Positions 1-21,459 of a stretch of 64,000 nt of DNA are shown one piece after another (within the stretch, counting starts at the first letter, position 1; the number at the start of each line of letters is the position of its first letter). Source of the stretch: Antennarius striatus (lineage: Eukaryota > Chordata > Actinopteri > Lophiiformes > Antennariidae). Location of the stretch: positions 5,004,501 to 5,068,500 of the forward strand of contig NC_090794.1 in assembly GCF_040054535.1 (NCBI RefSeq). The letters run 5' to 3'. The notes beneath the pieces were generated by a model. The model ran no database searches. It was not told where the DNA came from and saw only the letters and a program-made list of their open reading frames with translations. A program made the position numbers and the translations under genes.

Positions 1-43
1 CCTTTAATTTATCTGTGTGAACCAGAGGATTTATCAGGTTTAC

Positions 44-7149
<7,106 letters not shown>

Positions 7150-7937
7150 GTTGTGCTACATGTGTGATGCTACAGAACGGAAGGTGCAGTCCGAGCAAAC
7201 CGTTGGGACACGCCCCCCTCGAATAGACCAACAAGAACGCTGCAGCTGGGGGACGTAAGTAAACAACATTTCCCAACAAACTCTGCGGCAGTCAAACCGG
7301 TCCCTCCAGTGCCAAGATAGTTTGAATGAACCAAACTGTGTTCCGTTTGTAACCTTCAAAATAAAAATTAACATTGACCACTTGTAGTTTCAATTCATTT
7401 ATGTAAATTAGCAATCTGGAGACAGAGGTGAAATCGAGAGACGTGGTGGTAAAAACATTAACAGCACAATGCAATACTAAATAAGGCACCAATAATAATA
7501 ATAATCAGCCCAATAATAACTTTCTCTCTCACTCTCTCTCTTCCACCACCCCCCGTGTGTGTTTGTGTGTGTGCGCACCCCTGCCACCTTCATGTCAATT
7601 CAATGTCATAGATATTGACACTGTAGTATATTCCTTCATTCATCCCTCCATTTTTTTCTTATTACAGTAGTATATGCAAAGATAGTTTTACAATCGAAAA
7701 TGAGGCGAATAACAGAAATATGACTACACTAAAAAGATTTTAAAAACACACAAATCTAAAATATGTTATTGAAAGGCAAACATGTGGCAGTGCCACTGTG
7801 CTATCGGATAGATTAACTTGAACGCTGGACTCTGAAAGCTTCACGTCGACATGTTACACTTTTATTTTGAAGGCGTAATTGTACGTGAATGTCCTTCTTC
7901 CGCTCGTACGGTCTATCATGCTAGCTGCTTTTAGTAC
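7150..7937. promoter_or_regulatory. Shared divergent promoter interval, TTC13/ARV1
   Basis: The two start codons point away from each other with 788 bp between them. The human TTC13-ARV1 pair is also divergent, so a bidirectional promoter is likely. Ets-type cores are visible near each end (ACGGAAGG near 7178 on the TTC13 side, TTCTTCCGCT near 7895 just before ARV1). The block around 7260-7290 (AACAACATTTCCC and neighbours) loosely resembles a ZNF143/Staf site. A CT-rich and GT-rich simple stretch lies at about 7520-7575. No TATA box was identified with confidence. The transcription start sites are not determinable from sequence alone. Confidence 0.6.
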
Positions 7938-10900
7938 ATGGCGAAAATGAAGAAAGGTGGCTTTAGGTGTGTTGAGTGCAACGCAAAAGCACCGGAGTTG
8001 CACAGGGACTACCGCAATGGCATCCTGAAGATAACCATATGTGTAAGTTAACTATGACATTATGGATTTGAGTGATCTGGTGTGAAGTTATTGTTTATAT
8101 GCTAGTAGCTAACATGCTACTAGCAGATCTACTACATATGATGTTTGTGTAGTTTTGTGTGACGGGTCAGGTAATCATGTGGTGTCACTATGACATTTTG
8201 TCGGTATTGGTGTTGTGTTGATCGATACTGTAGTACCGTTGCATGTGTTTCTCAATCTCCAGGAGTTGTGCCAGAAGCCAGTCGACAAATATATCGAATA
8301 TGACCCGGTGATCATCCTGATTGATGCCATTCTATGCAAGGCGCAGGCATTCAGACATATTTTGTTCAACACAAGCATTGACGTAAGTAACATATAACAA
8401 ATGCCAATAAGCAATCTTCTTCTTTTCTTCCGGCTTTTCCCTTCAGGGGTCGCCTCAGTGAATCAGTTGCCTCCATCTAACCCTGTCTTCTGCATCCTCT
8501 TCTTGAGAGAAGAGGATGCAGAAGACACCAGCTACCTTCATGTCCTCTTTCACTACATCCATAAACCTCCTCTTTGGTCTTCCTCTAGGCCTCCTGCCTG
8601 GAAGTTCAAAACTCATAATGTCAATAAGCAATGATTACTGAAATAAACCAGATATAGTAATTGTGTGTGGATGTGAGCAAGTTCTCTGTGCGTAAAAGGC
8701 GAGGTGAGCCCTCCAGAGATTTCTTTAGAGGTATGTTTTACTCAGATGCTGTTGCTTGTGTGTGTGTTGTGTTTTTGTGTTCCTAAATCTAATCCCCCGC
8801 CTCTGTAGATCCATTGGAAGTTGTGTGTTTTCTGGCTGTTGTGCGAGGCTTACCTCAGGTGGTCTCTCCTCCATGGTTCCAAGCAGAGCGGTGACCCCGC
8901 TGACATCATCAGGTACGCCAAAGAGTGGGACTTCTATGGCAAGTTTGGATTGGCTGCCCTCGGTAAGATGATAAAACTAATGCTATACCTTTATCAGATG
9001 TTTTTAGTGCCACGATTAATGCTCAAATGTGAATATTGAACAGCAGAGCCGTCTGTCTGCTGGTCACTCTGTTCATCAAGTTGTCTTAAAATCAGTTTTT
9101 AAGACATTTATTTTAAGGATAAAATGAAAGACAAATAAATAGCAAATCTCCACATATGGCAAGTGGGAAAGTAGAGAATGGTTAATACTGTTGGTTTTTA
9201 TAAAACTCTTAATCACTTTCCAAACATTGGAGTCAGTGCCCTTTAGGATCAGGGATAAAAACGACAAACCGGTTACAGATTATTCTTGTTATGACATTCT
9301 CATTCCTTCTGATACTTGTTTTTCTATCGCACCAAAATGAACTTTAGATCAATCATGATATTCATCCTCCTGTGTATGACATGTCTCTCTGCCGTAGAGC
9401 TGTGTGCCTTCTGCCTCGGCGTGTTGTGTTTCCTGTGGTTAGCGGTGGGTTGCCTCCAGGGCGGGACCGTCGAACTCGGCCCGCTCCTCAGGGCTCTGCT
9501 TCTGTCCTGCTACGGAAAGGTTCTCCTCGTCCCAGTTGTCATCTGGGAGCATGACTACTCCCCGCTCTGCTTGGGCCTCATTAAGCTCTTTGTGCTCATG
9601 TCAAACCTGCAGGCTGTCAGAGGTGAGAGGATGTCTGTTCAGAGTGAGATGCTTTATTTACAAGTCTCCCACTTGTCTCCTATGTTATCTAGCCATGAGA
9701 TAGCCATTTCTATTTCCACAATGTGACTTGTACTCTAAATAACGCAGAGGCTCAGGATGATCAGGCATCTTTGGAAGCACTTCTTTCTGAAAGAAAAGAA
9801 GTCTGTTAGCAGCGTGACAGGAAATGAGATTGAAATGTTTCCGGGCGCCGATGCTATCGCAGTTTTAGCCTCGTTAGCAGAATGGCTCTAGATAGTCTGT
9901 TGTTCCACCATTTTGACTCAGAAGTACTTGGACCACTATTGGTTGGATTGATGTGATATTCATGTTTCATACATGATGAGTTTGACTGATTTTGGTATTA
10001 CTTGCACATCAAAAAGAGTTACCTTTTGATATACAGTGCGCCCTCGTCACTCGTGGTTTATGCGTTCCAGGACCCACACATGAATCACGAATTCCAGGAT
10101 ATAGCGACAAACTATTTATCTTATTATTTACTGTAATTTAAACATTTATGAACCCTCCCCATACTGATATTAAACCACCTTTTCCAACACTCTTTATCGA
10201 CTGTGTAAAGCACCTTTATATCTCACGGAAGTCCGAGATTCACGGAACGTAGTGCACTACCGGGTGCCGTCAGCCAATAGAATGTGTGTAGGGTATCATG
10301 TGACTACCTACCAAAAATCTGCGTTGAGGTAAAGTCGCGAGCGTTGATGCATGGATGCGCAAGGGCTTACTGTATTATAGCAGTTCGTACAGCACAGGCC
10401 AATGATTCTTCACGTCTGTTTAGCTTCTGGTACCTGTTTCACACCCCAGTTCCTTTGCAGTGACTAATAATAATAATACAGGCCAGTAATAAGGGAGTAA
10501 TTGTGTAAACAGTTTCTAAAAGTCAAAAGTTGACTTAGAAAATACCAAACATTTACTCTCGGGAGTTGCTTTGTACAAATACTCAAGTTATGAAATTCTG
10601 AACTTCATTTTGTCAAACAACATTTTAAAACACAAAAGTGTGATTTGTCTGCGACTAATCCTCCCCAGCTCCTGAATACATAGAACAGGAAAATAAATCT
10701 ATTGTATGAAAGGTTTCAGTTTGCATTTCTGGGGTTGTAAAACTTATGTCTTTATCAGCAGCTCTGGAATTAATGTGCTCATTGACTTTGGCTCCCTGCC
10801 TGTGAAAAACAAACGAGGTCTTTGGTCTGTTCATTGATAAAGAATGAGTAACAGTGTGTCTACCGTGAAGCAGGAATGTCTTTTCACTACTTTATTTATC

Positions 10901-11240
10901 CTTCTCAAACCATCATGAAGTCACATTGTTGTCCTTTTCCACTTGTTTCTTCCAGTTGCTTCTGTGCCTCCATTTCAGACATATTTTAACTAACTGAAGA
11001 ACTAAATATACTGTATATCTATTAACGCATGTACAATCATCCATTTCTCTGTCTTCCATCTATCCTGCAGTGATCATGAACAGCAGCAGACGTCTGTCCC
11101 TGATGGCCGTGTGTTTAGGCCTGCTGACAGAGACCTGCGTGGCTCAAGCCTGCAGACGTCTCCCATGGAGCATCCAGGATGTATTTGACTGTCAATCCTC
11201 TTCACCACACTGTGACAAACTCACCTCACCTCAGGGATGA
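7938..11240 (+). CDS. ARV1: ARV1, ER lipid homeostasis protein
   Basis: Five exons: 7938-8042, 8263-8382, 8809-8962, 9398-9622 and 11071-11240. They give 774 nt, 257 residues plus TGA, compared with 271 in human ARV1. The N-terminal ARV1 homology domain carries the expected zinc-binding pairs C11/C14 and C35/C38 (RCVEC ... ITIC, ELC). It is followed by [20 protein letters not shown], a near copy of the family signature. Exon 3 has LLCEAYLRW and [10 protein letters not shown]. Exons 4-5 hold the hydrophobic segments expected of a multi-pass ER membrane protein ([40 protein letters not shown]). ARV1 proteins support sterol traffic and GPI-anchor synthesis at the ER. The C-terminal 40 residues diverge most from human. 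Intron 2 contains a LINE fragment with a hairpin, and intron 4 contains a complete MITE. Confidence 0.96.
8409..8610 (-). mobile_element. LINE 3'-end fragment in ARV1 intron 2
   Basis: Read on the minus strand this encodes the C-terminal tail of a common fish non-LTR retrotransposon: [20 protein letters not shown], then MKVAGV, then [14 protein letters not shown] with stops and frame breaks, ending in a GAAGAAG-type tail. It is 5'-truncated, as LINE insertions usually are. It is interrupted by a perfect inverted repeat at 8485-8526. The clade was not assigned. Confidence 0.8.
8485..8526. repeat. Perfect inverted repeat, 19-bp arms, 4-nt loop
   Basis: Left arm 8485-8503, loop TGAG at 8504-8507, right arm 8508-8526. 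The right arm is the exact reverse complement of the left. It lies within the LINE relic of ARV1 intron 2, where a single copy of that segment would be expected. Confidence 0.95.
10034..10372. mobile_element. Tigger/pogo-like MITE in ARV1 intron 4
   Basis: A 339 bp element flanked by TA on both sides (10032-10033 and 10373-10374). The termini are inverted: left CAGTGCGCCCTCG, right reverse complement CAGTAAGCCCTTGCG. The interior (TCGTGGTTTATGCGTTCCAGG and similar) resembles the sub-terminal sequence of Tigger/pogo-type elements. No transposase frame is present, so it is non-autonomous. Confidence 0.75.
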
Positions 11241-14200
11241 TCAAGAGATTCAGGATGCCAGCCTGAGCTGGAAGCATAAAGGAGAAAGGCACTTTTTTTT
11301 TGTATTCTTGAAGTTCCAGTTCTTAAACAGAGACAGAAAGATTCAAACATGACATTATTATTGCATTTTCTGCTCCTACTTTAATTTGTATGGATGTCAG
11401 GGTGGCAGTACCATCCTCTTATTTTGGTTTTAAAGAGGGCGAGTGGCTTGGATTTTTAAGAGGAGCTACAGCATGATCTTTCTTACTCTGATGCCCAGAG
11501 CCGCTGTCAGAACTATGTAATAACGGCTGCTCTATTGGGACAGGAATCAGCCCAAGTCTTCACATTCTTCAGCTCATTGCTGAAATGCTTTCCTTGACTC
11601 ATGCACAGAAACACACAGGGTATACTGTCAGAATGTGAAGTAGAGATAACATTATAATAGTGCAATGTTAAAAAAAAGTGCCATTTAGTCTATAATGTGT
11701 TAAACAGAAAGAGGCTAATGTGACACGTTTCTATGACTAAAAATTTGTATTATTAATATTATTTTTACCGTTATTTGTGTCCATTTTCTTGTTGGATTGT
11801 CAGTAGGATTTATGTAAAACTATTGAATGTATGTCCATGAAACTGTGGGAGGATGGGTTCTCGGCAGGAATGGGCGCGGCTAAATGTGGGGGTTGGATAG
11901 GGATATAGGGACCAATCCAGGATTTCTTGTTTTTTTCTTTTATTTTTTGATATTTTTTTTCTACATTCTCAGGGAAAAATGAATGGACCTATAGTGTGTT
12001 AAAGTAAAAGGGACAGATAAGTTACCGTTATTTTAAAAATCTGCAAACAAATTATGAATCATCAAAACGATTTGCATAATTTATTCTTTGCTACTGTCAT
12101 GCGGTGCTAAAGCTCACCACAGGAACCAATTATTTTCAGATTATTTGCTGTCAAGGGACCGTCTGCAATTTACTGTTTCACAATTATCCTCAAGCAGGAA
12201 CTTATGCCTATTAGATTTGTTGTCTTAACACTAAACCTCCACAAACTATGTGTTTGTGTGAACAGAGCGATGTTGAGTCAGTAAAACAAATGTCCACAAC
12301 AGTCTGTGGAATGAAGGGAATGCATTCACCCCAGACCGGTGTAAATGAACAGCTGATCCTGCCCCGACCTCCAGGAGTCTCTCCTGGAGCCGTGAAATTA
12401 CTGAAACCTGCTGCAGAGTTGGACATATGAGGAGAGGAGAGGCGAGGCGGAATTCTTCATGAATGAAACCATATGTGGCGACGCTGATATCCTCTGAAAT
12501 GAGATCATAGATAACAGACATTTAAAAACTGCATGTAGCATCACTTTACCACTAAATCAGTAAATTTCCCACAAAATTTATCCAGTGATGTCACAGTTGT
12601 TCCTGTTTTTATGTGATAAACTTGTCTCGTCATGAACTTTGTGTTTCCTATTTATTGCTTTTTGTCTTTATTTGGAAGAAAATACATTTGCTTGCTCTGA
12701 AATCTGTTCTCTGAATGAGTGAATGAAATGAATCAACGTTGAAGACGACAAAGTGGTGACAGATACTTGCATTCCTGAGTTTACACCACTGGGAGGCAAC
12801 TGTGATAGATCAACCAAAATAAACGAGTGAGTTTGGACTGGGCTGCAGAGAAACCTTTGATCAATGCTCCACTCTGATGTGAGTGCAATGGCATACAATG
12901 GCAAGAAAGAGATTTTTATTTCTATTTTAATCTATTTAGTCAGGTTTTGAAAGTGATGCCTCAACCTCCTGATGATTGTGCGCTGCTTCTGAATGTGGAT
13001 ACATGTTATTACAGGCCTGTGAATACTTGGGGAGACAGCGCACTAACCTGGAATGTTTTGATGGTGTCCTGGGTGGATCTGTGCACTAGCCTCTGTAAGG
13101 ATGAACACAATCTGGAGCAAATTAGAGGTCAAGGTTAACTCAACCAGATACAAATTGTTAAAACGCGTTACCCTATCCGGGTTTATTTCAGTCTCACATC
13201 TCTAACCTGTCAAAACAGTGATAAATATTCCAGGGCAAAATCTGAACATTTTCTAAATGTGGAGTCTGGGAGTTGTTGGTAAATTGCTGAGGCATGCAGT
13301 GGTTTAATCTGAGATGGACTGATCAGATTAATCTAGACTTTCATGTAAAACAAGGACTGGAGTTGGACGGGAAGTGCAAGAACCCTCCAGGTCTTAGTTA
13401 CATTTCATCTTCAACTGTTCCCAAACAAATCAGCCTTTTCTGATGTGATGATGTCATCAATCACCCTCCTGCTGGTCTCTCTCTCTGATGCAATGGTCTG
13501 TTCTGTCCGTTCCCCTGCAGAGAGAGTGATGCACACCTTGGATTTATACTCTCTCAATCAAGATTATGTTAATCTGCTCTAATCTCCTAACAGACGATCG
13601 GACGGGAAGCACGGGATTGGAGCAAAACACAGAAAGGAAGACGACAATGGGCTTCAGATGTGTAGGGAGCCTTTCAAAGAAGAAGATATCAAGCAGCGTT
13701 ATTTTATGAGCTATTGTTTGATCCATGCACTGATCCTTATGTATAAAGCGTGTTTTAATTACACACTAAGGTACAACAGGCTGTAAAAATACTCTATAAA
13801 GGACAGCTGACTATCAGCCATCTGTTAGCAAATGCTGATAAATCGCATTTTAACACATGCCTCTGATTGTAACACTGCCAGCCTCTGAGATCTCAACAAC
13901 AAAAAAAGGACAAAAGTTCACAAATCATCAAAAAACACACCACAGTGCAAAAAGACTGCAGCATGACCCATTTATTCAGTTTCACAGGGAGGCTTTAAAC
14001 CAGCTCTCGGAATTTGGAATTCCAAACAGTGCTACTTATCATCAGTAATTCATCTGAACCTCCCGGGATGAGCTGCTATCCTTCAAAGATATGTGTCTGG
14101 AACATCCTTCTGCGGTAATGAACAATTAAACCGGAGCTGCAGCACCATGACAGCTCCTCCACAATAAAATGCAGATTGGTGCATTTAAATGCAGGTCAGA

Positions 14201-14800
14201 GGGAGATGCATTCAGAGAAGGGGAAAGAAGTAGGGCAGCAGAAAGGAAGAGAAACAGTTTGGTGAGGGAGGAGTGGTGCTTTGTAGCGTTTGGATGGGGT
14301 TGGATGGGATTTTAAGGATTGAGGATAATCTAAACTGTTACCAAATCATGGCATTCTTGAGAAAGAGAGAAAGAGGTTTGGTGACATTGTGGTTCAGAAA
14401 AATCAGCTCTCCACCCTCACCCTCCCTTCTCATGGGTCCTGAGGTCATGTTTATTAATATGTTTGAAAGTCTTCGATCTGAGGTCATGTTTGGTGTCGAA
14501 TGATGCCGCACCTGCAGAAAACATTTACTTTAGTCTGAGGTCAATCAGGAGCAAACATCGTCTGATGTTCTTTCTTTTCTTTCATCGGGTTTTAAAGCAA
14601 ATCCATTCCAATTCAACCTGAGGAGAAACGTGCAAAAGAAAAACATTCTTCAGGCATTTCTTCTGCTGGGAGTTGAGAGCTGGTCTCACCCTGAAATACT
14701 CGTTCAACTAAGTTCTACAAAGTCTTATTGTTCACTTTCTTAAACTGTGTTACATGTAAATGAATGAAAAACACTCTTCCAAGACTGAAATGTATGGAAT
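11241..14800. other. ARV1 3' UTR and intergenic DNA between convergent genes
   Basis: The interval holds the 3' UTR of ARV1 (its end is not resolved) and spacer up to the probable 3' end of FAM89A. I see no further exon, RNA gene or complete transposon. Two short overlapping frames at 12211-12521 have no family resemblance. The stretch at 14110-14220 is unusually rich in TAAT-like and E-box-like motifs, but nothing can be assigned. Confidence 0.55.
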
Positions 14801-14803
14801 CAC

Positions 14804-17800
14804 TTTATTAAATTTGCATCAATACAATATCTATAATAGGGTTGAGGTTATTTGTCCAAATGAACAGTATTATGGTCATTCATGGGCGAATCGATGGATA
14901 ACAACAAAGCCATCATGTGATCTCTGAATATTTTTTGTTTATGCGACACGAAACACATTAAAACTTTTTTAACAATAATGATTGAACGAATGATTACAAT
15001 GCATAATATACAGTATAGATATGAAATGGGGCTTTTCTGGTCTCTCTTTCAACGAGACTAAAATCAATTCAACGGCTGCAAACAGTAACTGTAAAAGTGG
15101 AGAGTAATCTGAATACTCTAATAATCTAATACGAAAGTTATATTTAAAAAAAAGTTTTGATGCCTTTTCAGCTTTTTTTTTAAGGTTATTAATCAAAATT
15201 TAGGGGCAGGTTGTTTTTCCAGTGAGTGAAAAACGGAATGACAGATCATGTTAATAAAAATCTTTTCATGAAATGTCCCACATATGACAGTTAATTAAAT
15301 ATCGCGAATCCCTCAACAGATTGTTATTTCAATTTGACATTTTTCTTTGTTCCACTTCCTTGACGTTGCTTTATTTCCCAGAATTCCTCATAAAAAAATC
15401 ACTAAAACGAGCTTTGTGAGGCAGGAATAGTCCCTACTTCAGTCATGACATGACATCTTTCGGTGGTTTTCACTGCGTTCTGCTCTATCGAGGCCACTTT
15501 ACTAGAAAAATTGATCCTTCTGACCCTTAATGATCAATTTTCTTCATGTGATTATTCAAAAATGGTGCAAGAACAGTGATTTTAGAAGGAAGCCCTCGTT
15601 GTTTGAGACACTCGAATGGACACATCTATTGCATTTCCTTTAAGTGTGTCACCTTCGTGCACTTGGATAATTTATCTTGTAAGAGGACAAGAAATCATCA
15701 ACCACCAAAGAACAAATGTCACATTACAATCAAATATTGTAAAAATCTTTAGTCCCTCTGGGGGTGAAGTCGTGTTGATAAGTTACCCCTGAGATGACAT
15801 CACACATCACATGATCACACGGTAAAGGAGGGTTGTAACAGTAGGAATCACATTGATCAGCTGCTGACGGTACGACACTGAGTACATTTGCTGGTGTTTA
15901 GCGCAGCTCTTTTTACACTCTAGTGCTGGATTGAGTTCCGGTGGTGTTACTGCACATGCCTGTGTAATTAAGACCAAGTGAAAGGATCAGGTAGTTGCAT
16001 TATTAACACAGTACAATCACTCACAAATGCACCACTGTTGACAAGTGAATAGCACAGCTTTTGACTGGTTTATAAGGCTGTTACAAGTTGTGGAAATTAA
16101 AAACTGCTGCGTTCTTTTAATATTTCAGGAAAGCGTCAAAGGGTATCAACACAAGATTCACAGAGAGGACGTGTACAAAATGTCAAACTCCCGTTAGCAT
16201 CATGGTCGTCTGTAAAATGTTAAAACAACCTTTGATGAAGGAGCAAAAAAAACCAAAACACTTAATCTTCCAGATTTCTCAGATTTTCTAGAGTCATAGT
16301 GACATTAAAGGAATTTGGAGGTTTGCCAACAAGATTTAGATATTTAGATTTACATGTCAGCTTTAAGTGCATGTGAAATCCTAGTTTATGGCATACCGTC
16401 AAACCGTCTCAAAGAACAGCGAGCCTGAAGCCTGGAGGTCTAAAACCTGGAGGTTTTTACGAAGGCACATCCAATAAAACATCTGGAGCCACTGAAACAT
16501 TTTTTACAACGGCATTATTTGATTGCTTTTGATGCATCAGACATTCAGTGCTACTTAGAAGGGGATAGAGCGAATAACAACCATTTTATCAAGTCTATTT
16601 AATCTCCTGTTCCAATTGAAAAACTCCTTTTAAGGATATCGATGAAATATGAATTTTTTGTCTCAAATTATTTGATAGAAAAAGCTTGAGATAAAAAAAA
16701 ACATAATTATGGTTTAATTGCCTTCTTCTAGTCACCAGTGGAGCCCCAAAAATACAACTGCATTAAATACATGAGTACAGACGATCCGCCTCGACCATTC
16801 TGCTCGGTTAAGAACGTTTCCCTAACTTCCTTTACTTTACCTTTAATTTTAATAAGCTGTAATAACGTGATGGGTTTGTACAGTTACACATGACGTACAT
16901 TTGACTTCACGATTCTTGACACAGCAGTTTTATGATTTACAATGCATGACTTAGTGTCATCAGTCGGTGAGATGTTTTTCCAAAGAAAAATTGACAAATG
17001 AAAATCAAAACTCAGAAAGACATTCCTCGAGACATCTAATGTCACGGTTAACTGTTTGATAAAATCAAACCATTGGAGCTCCGATAAGTTGCTGCAGTCA
17101 TAGTAACCGCCATCTCTTGGACCTTAAACCAAATATTTTTTACGCCAACTTCTGACTTTTCTTTGGTTTGTGTTTCACAAGCTGTCGACTAACAGACGAC
17201 ACCAGATGACATATAGACACGATATCAACTGTACTGAAATCTGCCACACCTTCTCGTAGAATTGGTGGGTGTTGGGGGGGGGGACAGCTGCTGCGTGCTA
17301 CAAGCTCAGCCGAGATGTGCAGACATTGAAGAATTCTGCAGAGACCATCCCGTCTTTAGGCTTCTTTTTCGTTTGCTATGGCTACATTCATATTAGCAGA
17401 CTGAAGTCACCTCATTCTGATTTTTTATATTGATGTGACACATATCGGATTTTTTTTTTCAAGGCTATGTGAACACAACAATCTGATCGAATCAGATTTC
17501 AGTCTCTTTCACATGTGATCTTGGATCTGATATGACCAGTGGGGAACAACTGGTGAAGTGTCACGCTTACATTCTCTACTGGTGCATTTATTTCAGTTTG
17601 AATATGAATCGTAATTCAATATAAAGTTGTTGTTTTTTGTTGGTGGTGAATAAAACGACTAAAACATTTTGGAGAAACATGTAGTCCATTTGATCAGAAA
17701 AACAATCCACTTCCGTCTACAATGCTCAATTTTCAGGGACTGAACATATACAAGATTTTGGAAACACAAGAAGGGTCTTAAATGCTACTATCTCTATGAT

Positions 17801-19108
17801 TTATGGAGAAGTTCATGGACTCCTTTCCAGATCGATCACAATCTAATGTCACAGGACTGCCAACCCGAACGGAAAGCTAATTGCAATTACAAACACTCAG
17901 TGTTACAATCTTGATAAAGTACGGGAAAAAAAAAAAACGGAATCCAAATCCTTGAGTTTTAAATCGGCCAAAATCTTTTAAGAGGCACCCGATGATGATT
18001 TGTAGTTTTCCGCAAGAAGGCCTCGACCTGTTGCACTGTTTGAGCGAGGTGACAGTAAAATGTCCATGTACTGATTTCTCCATTACCGCCACTGGGATTC
18101 ATGACGAATGGCGGCCTTTAGATTGGCTTTGGGCCTTCTCTCACCGCCCACTGAGGAAACAGTGACACGGAGTTTTATATACTGTAATACATCCAAGCAA
18201 TCGCTGGTTTGAAAGTTCAGCTAAATGCATCGTTGGCAGCGTAAAACGCTGGGCTTACCGGTTTATCCAAACACCTTTTTCAACATTTCACATTTTCAGA
18301 ACAAGTTCGAACTCCATCAATAAAAAAGAAAAGAAAAAAAAAAGAAAGTGAAGCCCTCACTCCTGACAGCTGACTCAGCTTCTTTCTTTCTTTTTTTGTG
18401 AAGGTCTGAGGTCTCCAGATGTTTATCCATTCTTGAGGTCTGACAACTTCTGTACAAATGATTTCATCACTTAATGTCTCTGAAGTCCCAATCTGCGTTC
18501 ACTAAAAGTCCAAATTTCCAATGCATAAATGCTTGTAACCCTTGTATCCGGGTTGAATAGCAGGAGAAATGGAAAATCAAATAGCCTGTTATTTATATTA
18601 TATAATAAATAATACAATTTTATTCATATATATAGATACTGTTTATGTATAAAAGTTCTGCCAAAAATGGTGATTGGCTTGCAAAACCCTCTTGATAGAG
18701 AAGCAGCAGAGAAGTCTATAAAAAAGAAATGGTATATATTGCGTAATTTCGAGTATAAAAAGTCTCTCAATACAGTCTGTCTCTGCTCCTGAGTTGAGTG
18801 TTAACGCCACGCTTTTCAAAACACTCGACCTCTCAGCTCTGCAGTCTGGTGAAGCTTCTGGTCATGCTGCAAAATTCTTTTTGAAAAGCTTCTGCAGCAC
18901 AAGCAGGGCAGAGTCCCACCTGCTGAGAAGCCGAAGATGAGCTGGAGCTTTATTTTTGAAGTCTTTAACTGAAATCGGACACCAATAACTTCTGTCTCCA
19001 CATAACCGGTTCCTTCTCGTAGGCAAGAAAGCTTCCAGAGCTCCATTCGTGTCTTTAAACGCCCTAAAATGTTTCCCTCTGCAGAAAAAAAATGCTAAGA
19101 ATGAGGCC
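14804..19108 (-). other. FAM89A: Probable long FAM89A 3' UTR
   Basis: On the minus strand the FAM89A stop is followed by about 4.3 kb of AT-rich noncoding sequence that lacks recognisable exons. AATAAA (plus-strand TTTATT at 14804-14809) lies where a distal polyadenylation signal would be expected. Shorter 3' ends are possible because several other A/T-rich hexamers lie in between. Transcript evidence is needed to define the end. Confidence 0.4.

Positions 19109-21459
<2,351 letters not shown>

Noticed and set aside
12211-12521. Overlapping frames on both strands after ARV1
   Set aside because: They have no family resemblance, no splice-consistent partners and ordinary intergenic composition.
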